Below the pieces are notes generated by a model that saw only the letters and a list, made by a program, of their open reading frames with translations, was not told where the DNA came from and made no database searches. The position numbers and the translations under genes were made by a program. DNA of 10,257 bases, taken from contig CAJTVO010000119.1 in NCBI GenBank assembly GCA_910579485.1, positions 1 through 10,257 of the forward strand. Direction: 5' to 3'. This document shows positions 6,334 through 10,257 of this stretch, piece by piece. Position 1 is the first letter of the stretch. Every line of letters begins with the position of its first letter. Source of the DNA: an uncultured Oscillospiraceae bacterium (lineage in GTDB: Bacteria; Bacillota; Clostridia; Oscillospirales; Oscillospiraceae).

Positions 6334-6347
6334 CGGGCGCTCCCTTT
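6314..6347. terminator. Bidirectional terminator between the sensor kinase and the ABC operon
   Basis: GGGAGCGCCC (6318-6327) and GGGCGCTCCC (6335-6344) form a perfect 10-bp stem around a 7-base loop, flanked by AAAA (6314-6317) and TTT (6345-6347). On the minus strand the stem is followed by TTTT, on the plus strand by TTTCGT. It can end both convergent transcripts. The kinase stop TAG (6331-6333) lies in the loop, so the left arm codes for its last residues. The binding-protein stop is 33 bases away on the other side. Confidence 0.8.
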
Positions 6348-6379
6348 CGTCAGGCAGTGTTCACGTAAAGGAGCCGCGC

Positions 6380-8065
6380 TCACTGGTTGCCGGGATAGGC
6401 GTATGTCAGTCCCAGCTTTGCCTTGTTGGCCTGGAACAGGGTGTTTTGGTAAGTAATCAGCTTGCTCAGGCCCAGGTTCTCCATCTCTGCCAGAGCGGCG
6501 TCCAGCTCCGCCTCGCACTGTTCGGCGGAAGGAGCGGTGATGATCCGGCCCAGGGCCTGCTGGCGGTACTCCTTGATGCGGGCCTGGATGGCGGCCTCGT
6601 CGCTGCCGGCCTCCGGAGCCACGTCCGCGAAGCACTTGTCATCGTAAAGCGTCATCCGCTCGTCGTGGGTCATCAGGTAGGTGTCCGCCGACCAGATGTC
6701 GTCCCCCTGGGGATAGGTGCCCTGAACGATGGTATAGTCGCTGGTCCAGCCCATGTCACCGGCGTATTTGGCGGTGAACTCCGTGGGATTCGCCTCCCGC
6801 AGGGCCATGATATCGGGGTTGCGGACCACCAGCCCGTCGCTGCCCAGGGTCCAGCCGCCTACGCCCCACTCGTTGTCCAGGGTGGCTTCCGTGGAATTCA
6901 GGTAGGCGAACAGCCGGATGATCCGGTCAGGATTTTTGGCGTCCTTGTTGACCAGGGTGGCGGTCCAGCCCATGTTGTTCTGGGCGGGAATGATGGGCCG
7001 GTCGTTGTTGTCGCCGGTAAACTGTCCCGCATACCGCATGATCGCGCTGTTGTCGCTGGCGTACAGGCTCAGCTTGGAGTTGGAGACGTTGGTCTTGGCG
7101 GTGGAGGCAAATACCCGGCCCGCGGCGACCTCCTGCTCCAGCTGGCTCTTGTCCACGGTGAAGCTGTCATCGGTCAGCAGGCCCTCACGGTACATCTGGT
7201 TGAACAGGAGCATGGCCTCCCGGTATTCCGGTGTGGTATAGAGAGACTGGAAGTTGCCCTGTGCGTCCTCCTCGCTGGCCCCCAGCTGCTGTGCAATCTG
7301 AATATCGGCGATGTCGGAGAACAGAACCATGTAGGGGACCACGTTTTGCCCGTTGTACTGGATGTTCTTCTCCTTCACAGCCCGCAGGGCGTTCAGGAAG
7401 CCCTCTTTGGTCTGCAGATCGTCGATGCTCATGCCGATCTCGCTGAGGATGTCCTCCCGGACGTAGTTCTGGTTGTGGGTTTCATAGAAGCCCTTGTTGT
7501 CCGCGATGTTGTCATCACCGTAGTAGTAGCTGGCGATGGCGTACCACTGTCCGTCCTTGGCGGTATACCAGTCCCTCATGGACTGGGGGACCGCCAGGTC
7601 CGGCGCGTACTGCTCCATCAGGGGGCCCAGGGGCTGCACCATGCCGTTGTCCTCCAGCAGCTTGCGCTGGGTGGAGTTGGCGTCCAGAGTGATGATGTCG
7701 GGCAGCTTGCCGGTCTGGATGAGCATGTTGAGCTTGTCCGTGTCGCCGGTCTGGATATCGATCTTCACGCCGGTCTCCTCGTACAGCTTCTTGTCGAAGA
7801 GATTGTTTGTCTCATCAAACTTCTTGCCGTACCAGTCGTAGGCCATGAACCAGGTGACCGTGCAGTCGGATGTGTCCTGCTTCCAGCTGGGGCCGTCCGC
7901 AGGCGCGGGCGTCTCAGGTGCGGCGGGATCGCTGTTCTCCGGAGCCGCCGGGGCGGGGGCAGGCGCGGGCTCGGGCGGCGTATCGCCCTTGCCGCCGCAG
8001 CCGGCCAGCAGGGAGAGAGCCATCACCATTGCCAGTACCAGTGCAAGCCATTTCTTCGTTTTCAT
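6380..8065 (-). CDS. Extracellular substrate-binding lipoprotein of a sugar-type ABC transporter (LipO/YtcQ-like)
   Basis: This 561-aa protein begins MKTKKWLALVLAMVMALSLL with a lipobox LAGC ending at C23, so it is exported and lipid-anchored. An unusually Pro/Ala-rich linker follows (about 29-57: PPEPAPAPAPAAPENSDPAA and on), then a large solute-binding fold starting near CTVTWFMAYDWYG (68-80). The KLPDIITLDAN segment (120-130) is typical of sugar-binding family 1 proteins. Length, linker and C-terminus match the LipO/YtcQ group, which works with LplB/YtcP permeases for oligosaccharides or glycan fragments; the actual ligand is unknown. The start is set by GAGGAGG at 8074-8080. It is the last of three genes in its operon, 45 bases after the YtcP-type permease, and is ended by the shared terminator at 6314-6347. 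Confidence 0.94.
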   Translation of the reverse strand: MKTKKWLALVLAMVMALSLLAGCGGKGDTPPEPAPAPAPAAPENSDPAAPETPAPADGPSWKQDTSDCTVTWFMAYDWYGKKFDETNNLFDKKLYEETGVKIDIQTGDTDKLNMLIQTGKLPDIITLDANSTQRKLLEDNGMVQPLGPLMEQYAPDLAVPQSMRDWYTAKDGQWYAIASYYYGDDNIADNKGFYETHNQNYVREDILSEIGMSIDDLQTKEGFLNALRAVKEKNIQYNGQNVVPYMVLFSDIADIQIAQQLGASEEDAQGNFQSLYTTPEYREAMLLFNQMYREGLLTDDSFTVDKSQLEQEVAAGRVFASTAKTNVSNSKLSLYASDNSAIMRYAGQFTGDNNDRPIIPAQNNMGWTATLVNKDAKNPDRIIRLFAYLNSTEATLDNEWGVGGWTLGSDGLVVRNPDIMALREANPTEFTAKYAGDMGWTSDYTIVQGTYPQGDDIWSADTYLMTHDERMTLYDDKCFADVAPEAGSDEAAIQARIKEYRQQALGRIITAPSAEQCEAELDAALAEMENLGLSKLITYQNTLFQANKAKLGLTYAYPGNQ

Positions 8066-8110
8066 TCTTTTTTCCTCCTCTTTCGTGTCTGTTTTATGGT
8101 GCCGCGGGGA

Positions 8111-9016
8111 TCAGCCCTTGACCGCTCCCACGGTTACGCCCTTGACAAAGTACCGCTGCAAAAACGGATAGATGCAGACCACCGGCAGAGCGGTGACCAC
8201 CATAGTTGCCAGCTTGACCACCTGCGGCGTCAGCGTCGCCGCCTGATCCGGGATCGCGATGGTGGCTGCGGAGCCCAGCCCTCTGGATACGGACGGGTCG
8301 GTGATGACCTTTTTCAGAAACAGCTGAATGGTCTGCAGCTCCTGGGACGAGGTGTACATCATGGAATCAAAATAGGAATTCCAGTGTGTGACCACCGTAA
8401 ACAGGGCGATGGTAGCCAGCACCGGCTTGGACAGGGGCAGGATCATCTGGAAGAATATCCGGTATTCGCTGGCGCCGTCCAGCTTTGCCGATTCGATCAG
8501 CTCCGAGGGCAGCTCCCGCATGAAGGACTGAATGATAATCATATTGTAGGCGCTGAACATGGTGGGGATGACGTACACCCAGAAGGAGTCGTAGAGGCCC
8601 AGATCTACGATCAGGATAAAGTAGGGGATCAGTCCGCCGCTGAAAAACATGGTCAGCATGATAAAGGGGATGTAGAGCTTTTTCAGCCGCAGCTTCGGCC
8701 TTGTGATGGCGTAGGCCACCATGGCGGTGCAGAGGACGCTGGTGACCGTTCCCACCAGACACTTCCAGATGGTCACCCAGAAGGCGTTCAGGATGGCGCT
8801 GTCCAGAAATACCGCCTTGTAATTGGCGAGGGTCCACTTCCGTGGCCACAGGAATACGCCGCCCCGGAGATAGTCCATGCCCTCGTTGAGGCTGCCTGCC
8901 ACGCAGTACCAGAGGGGGTAGATCATGATGAACGCCAGAAGGACCATGACGGTGTAGTTGATCCAGTCGAACGCCGTGCTGCGGTTCAGCCCCGGTCTGG
9001 CTTTCCGTTTTAACAT
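8111..9016 (-). CDS. ytcP: ABC transporter permease, LplC/YtcP type
   Basis: This 301-aa inner-membrane permease is the second of a heterodimeric pair for carbohydrate uptake (CUT1-like). About six transmembrane segments are visible. It has the group marker MFFSGGLIPYF (123-133), the cytoplasmic EAA loop ELIESAKLDGASEYRIFF (172-189) that docks the ATPase, and the usual ending YPFLQRYFVKGVTVGAVKG. I start it at MLKRKARPG: AAAGGAGG (9026-9033) sits 9 bases upstream and shares a base with the stop codon of the upstream permease. A frame 12 codons longer would overlap that gene and has no better ribosome site. The two permeases are 16 bases apart, hence co-transcribed and probably coupled. No ATPase gene is present in the window; many Firmicutes share one MsmX-type ATPase among such systems. 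Confidence 0.95.
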   Translation of the reverse strand: MLKRKARPGLNRSTAFDWINYTVMVLLAFIMIYPLWYCVAGSLNEGMDYLRGGVFLWPRKWTLANYKAVFLDSAILNAFWVTIWKCLVGTVTSVLCTAMVAYAITRPKLRLKKLYIPFIMLTMFFSGGLIPYFILIVDLGLYDSFWVYVIPTMFSAYNMIIIQSFMRELPSELIESAKLDGASEYRIFFQMILPLSKPVLATIALFTVVTHWNSYFDSMMYTSSQELQTIQLFLKKVITDPSVSRGLGSAATIAIPDQAATLTPQVVKLATMVVTALPVVCIYPFLQRYFVKGVTVGAVKG

Positions 9017-9032
9017 GCCTGCGTTCCTCCTT

Positions 9033-9986
9033 TCAGAACAGCCCGCGCCCAAGGGCCTTTTTGGACGTATGGTTTGCGAGCAGCATCAACGTCACCGACA
9101 GAATGGACTTCAGAAGGCCCACCGCCGCTGCGTAGGAATACCGGGACTGGGCGATACCGATCTTGTAAACGTAGGTATCCAGGGTTTCGCTGAAAGCGAG
9201 ATTCAGGGAGTTCTGTAACAGGATGATCTGCTCGTACCCCGTATTCAGAATGGAGCTGATCTGGAAGATCAGCATGATAACGATGGTGCCGGAGATGCAG
9301 GGGAGCGTGATGTACCACATTTTCTGGAACCGTCCGCAGCCGTCCACCGTGGCGGCTTCATACAGCTCCTGATCGATGCCCGTGATGGCGGCCACATAGA
9401 GGATCGACCCGAAGCCTACGGACTTTATTACGCTGATGATGGTATAGATGGCGTAGAAATACTCGCCCTTGGCCATGAAGTTGATGGGCTCGGGAATCAC
9501 ACCCAGCTTATAGAGGGTCACGCTGATGACCCCGTTGGGCATGAGCATCTCCAGAACGATGCCGCCGAAGATGACCCATGAGAGAAAGTGGGGCAGATAG
9601 GAGATGGTCTGGACGGTCTTCTTGAATTTGACGTTTCGTATTTCATTGATAAACAGCGCCAGCAGGATGGGCGCGGGGAAGGAAAAGACGAGGGCCAGAC
9701 CGTTGAGCATCAGCGTGTTGCGCAGGACATTGGAGAGGGCGGGGTCGTTGAAAAATTCTCTGAAATATTTCAGTCCGACCCAATCGGCTCCGGTGACGGT
9801 GGAGAGGATGTTGTAGTCCTTGAAGGCAATGATGATGCCATACATGGGGATGTAGCAGAAAATGAAGCACAGGATCAGTCCGGGCCAGATCATAGTCTGC
9901 ATCTGAAACTGGTCGGTTTTGAAAAGATGCCACCAGGCCTTCCGGCAAGCCGGTGCCGCATCGCTTTTCGTGTTTTTGAACGTCAT
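9033..9986 (-). CDS. lplB: ABC transporter permease, LplB type
   Basis: This 317-aa first permease of the pair has about six transmembrane helices. Family landmarks are an amphipathic N-terminus, WPGLILCFIFCYIPMYGIIIAF (34-55), FSFPAPILLALFINE (101-115), SYLPHFLSWVIFGGI (129-143), the EAA loop ELYEAATVDGCGRFQKMW (207-224) and the C-terminal LGRGLF. The start at ATG 9986 follows AGAAGGGGG about 10 bases upstream. A TTG start at 10013 would add 9 residues, but it lies upstream of the expected transcription start from the TATAAT at 10015-10020, so I reject it. It is the first gene of the operon. LplB-type permeases occur with YesM/YesN pairs in many Firmicutes, so this operon is the conventional guess for their target. 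Confidence 0.94.
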   Translation of the reverse strand: MTFKNTKSDAAPACRKAWWHLFKTDQFQMQTMIWPGLILCFIFCYIPMYGIIIAFKDYNILSTVTGADWVGLKYFREFFNDPALSNVLRNTLMLNGLALVFSFPAPILLALFINEIRNVKFKKTVQTISYLPHFLSWVIFGGIVLEMLMPNGVISVTLYKLGVIPEPINFMAKGEYFYAIYTIISVIKSVGFGSILYVAAITGIDQELYEAATVDGCGRFQKMWYITLPCISGTIVIMLIFQISSILNTGYEQIILLQNSLNLAFSETLDTYVYKIGIAQSRYSYAAAVGLLKSILSVTLMLLANHTSKKALGRGLF

Positions 9987-10014
9987 TGTATATCGCCCCC
10001 TTCTCTTTGGCAAT

Positions 10015-10044
10015 ATTATACTTGTGAACTGCCCACAAAGTACA
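10015..10044 (-). promoter_or_regulatory. Promoter of the ABC transporter operon with a dyad in its spacer
   Basis: On the minus strand a perfect TATAAT (10015-10020) lies 29 bases before the lplB ATG, giving a leader of about 20 bases that just holds the ribosome site. The best -35 is a poor TGTACT (10039-10044) with an 18-base spacer. The dyad ttgtg-N7-cacaa (10022-10038) fills that spacer. A poor -35 and a dyad suggest regulated expression, by an activator or a blocking repressor. Confidence 0.55.
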
Positions 10045-10067
10045 TAGCAAAACTTATGATTCTATGT
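10042..10067. repeat. Inverted repeat upstream of the ABC operon promoter
   Basis: ACATAG (10042-10047) and CTATGT (10062-10067) form a 6-bp inverted repeat with a 14-base spacer, just upstream of the -10/-35 region in AT-rich DNA. The TATGTCTGTTT at 10063-10073 is repeated exactly at 10187-10197. Either could be a binding site, or chance. Confidence 0.25.
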
Positions 10068-10089
10068 CTGTTTTTATCTGATTTGCACA

Positions 10090-10257
10090 ATGGCCTTTTG
10101 CGCTGTTTTATTTTGTGGACAGCTGGGGGCATGGACCGCAAGAGATACGTCTCTGTGGCTGCTGGCGGGCGGGAGCTTGCGGGGGATATGTCTGTTTGCC
10201 GTACTGCTTACCGCTCTCCAGAAGGTGAATCTTGACAAGAGACGCGGCCCGGCATCA
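10090..10257 (+). CDS. Possible start of an unknown membrane protein, runs off right edge
   Basis: An open plus-strand frame starts at ATG 10090 and stays open to the window end (56 codons). It reads MAFCAVLFCGQLGAWTARDT, then a hydrophobic stretch (SLWLLAGGSLRGICLFAVLL) and a basic tail. This could be two membrane helices of a gene divergent from the ABC operon. Against it: there is no ribosome site, the frame is short, and I recognise no family. The downstream sequence would settle it. Confidence 0.2.
   Translation, partial: MAFCAVLFCGQLGAWTARDTSLWLLAGGSLRGICLFAVLLTALQKVNLDKRRGPAS

Noticed and set aside
6446..9013. An 855-codon plus-strand open frame
   Set aside because: It lies entirely antisense to the binding protein and YtcP-type permease, both of which have clear families, ribosome sites and motifs. 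Its product is low-complexity, rich in Gly, Val, His and Gln, as expected of a mirror frame in GC-rich DNA.
9987..10013. TTG start adding 9 residues to LplB
   Set aside because: It lies upstream of the expected transcription start of the TATAAT promoter and would lack a ribosome site.

Overview
The window looks like a chromosomal accessory segment of a GC-rich anaerobic Firmicute, probably class Clostridia and of the Oscillospiraceae kind. The clues are strong AGGAGG-type ribosome sites before nearly every gene, LAGC lipoprotein signals on both substrate-binding proteins, a YesM/YesN two-component pair, and an LplB/YtcP-type sugar ABC transporter without its own ATPase. This placement is inferred from gene families and style; I could not run a database search. 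All complete genes have intact frames. I see no rRNA, tRNA, CRISPR array, transposase or attachment site.

Left block (1-3364, all minus strand, so transcribed right to left): tctC, tctB and tctA form a complete tripartite tricarboxylate transporter (TTT). It is followed 2 bp later by a sulfatase that runs off the left edge. The binding protein is separated from the membrane genes by a strong hairpin with a T-run, which should act as a partial terminator and keep binding protein in excess. The sulfatase shows no export signal and is tightly joined to tctA, which suggests that the imported compound carries a sulfate ester removed in the cytoplasm.

Regulatory block (3365-6347): a 351-bp intergenic region upstream of tctC holds a candidate promoter and, just upstream of it, two 20-bp direct repeats exactly 30 bp apart. 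Next come a short YesN-type response regulator (minus strand) and a YesM-type sensor kinase (plus strand). The two are divergently transcribed instead of sharing an operon. The kinase gene runs convergently into the ABC operon, and a bidirectional terminator separates them; the kinase stop codon lies in its loop.

Right block (6380-10013, minus strand): lplB-type permease, ytcP/lplC-type permease and an extracellular sugar-binding lipoprotein form an ABC uptake operon with a recognisable TATAAT promoter at its head. The last 244 bp on the right hold this promoter and possibly the start of an unknown plus-strand membrane protein.

Taken together, this is an uptake locus: a sensor pair between two binding-protein-dependent transporters, one of them coupled to a sulfatase. 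I cannot tell from sequence alone which transporter the two-component system controls. The repeats upstream of tctC make the TTT-sulfatase operon a real candidate, while the usual targets of this family would favour the ABC operon.
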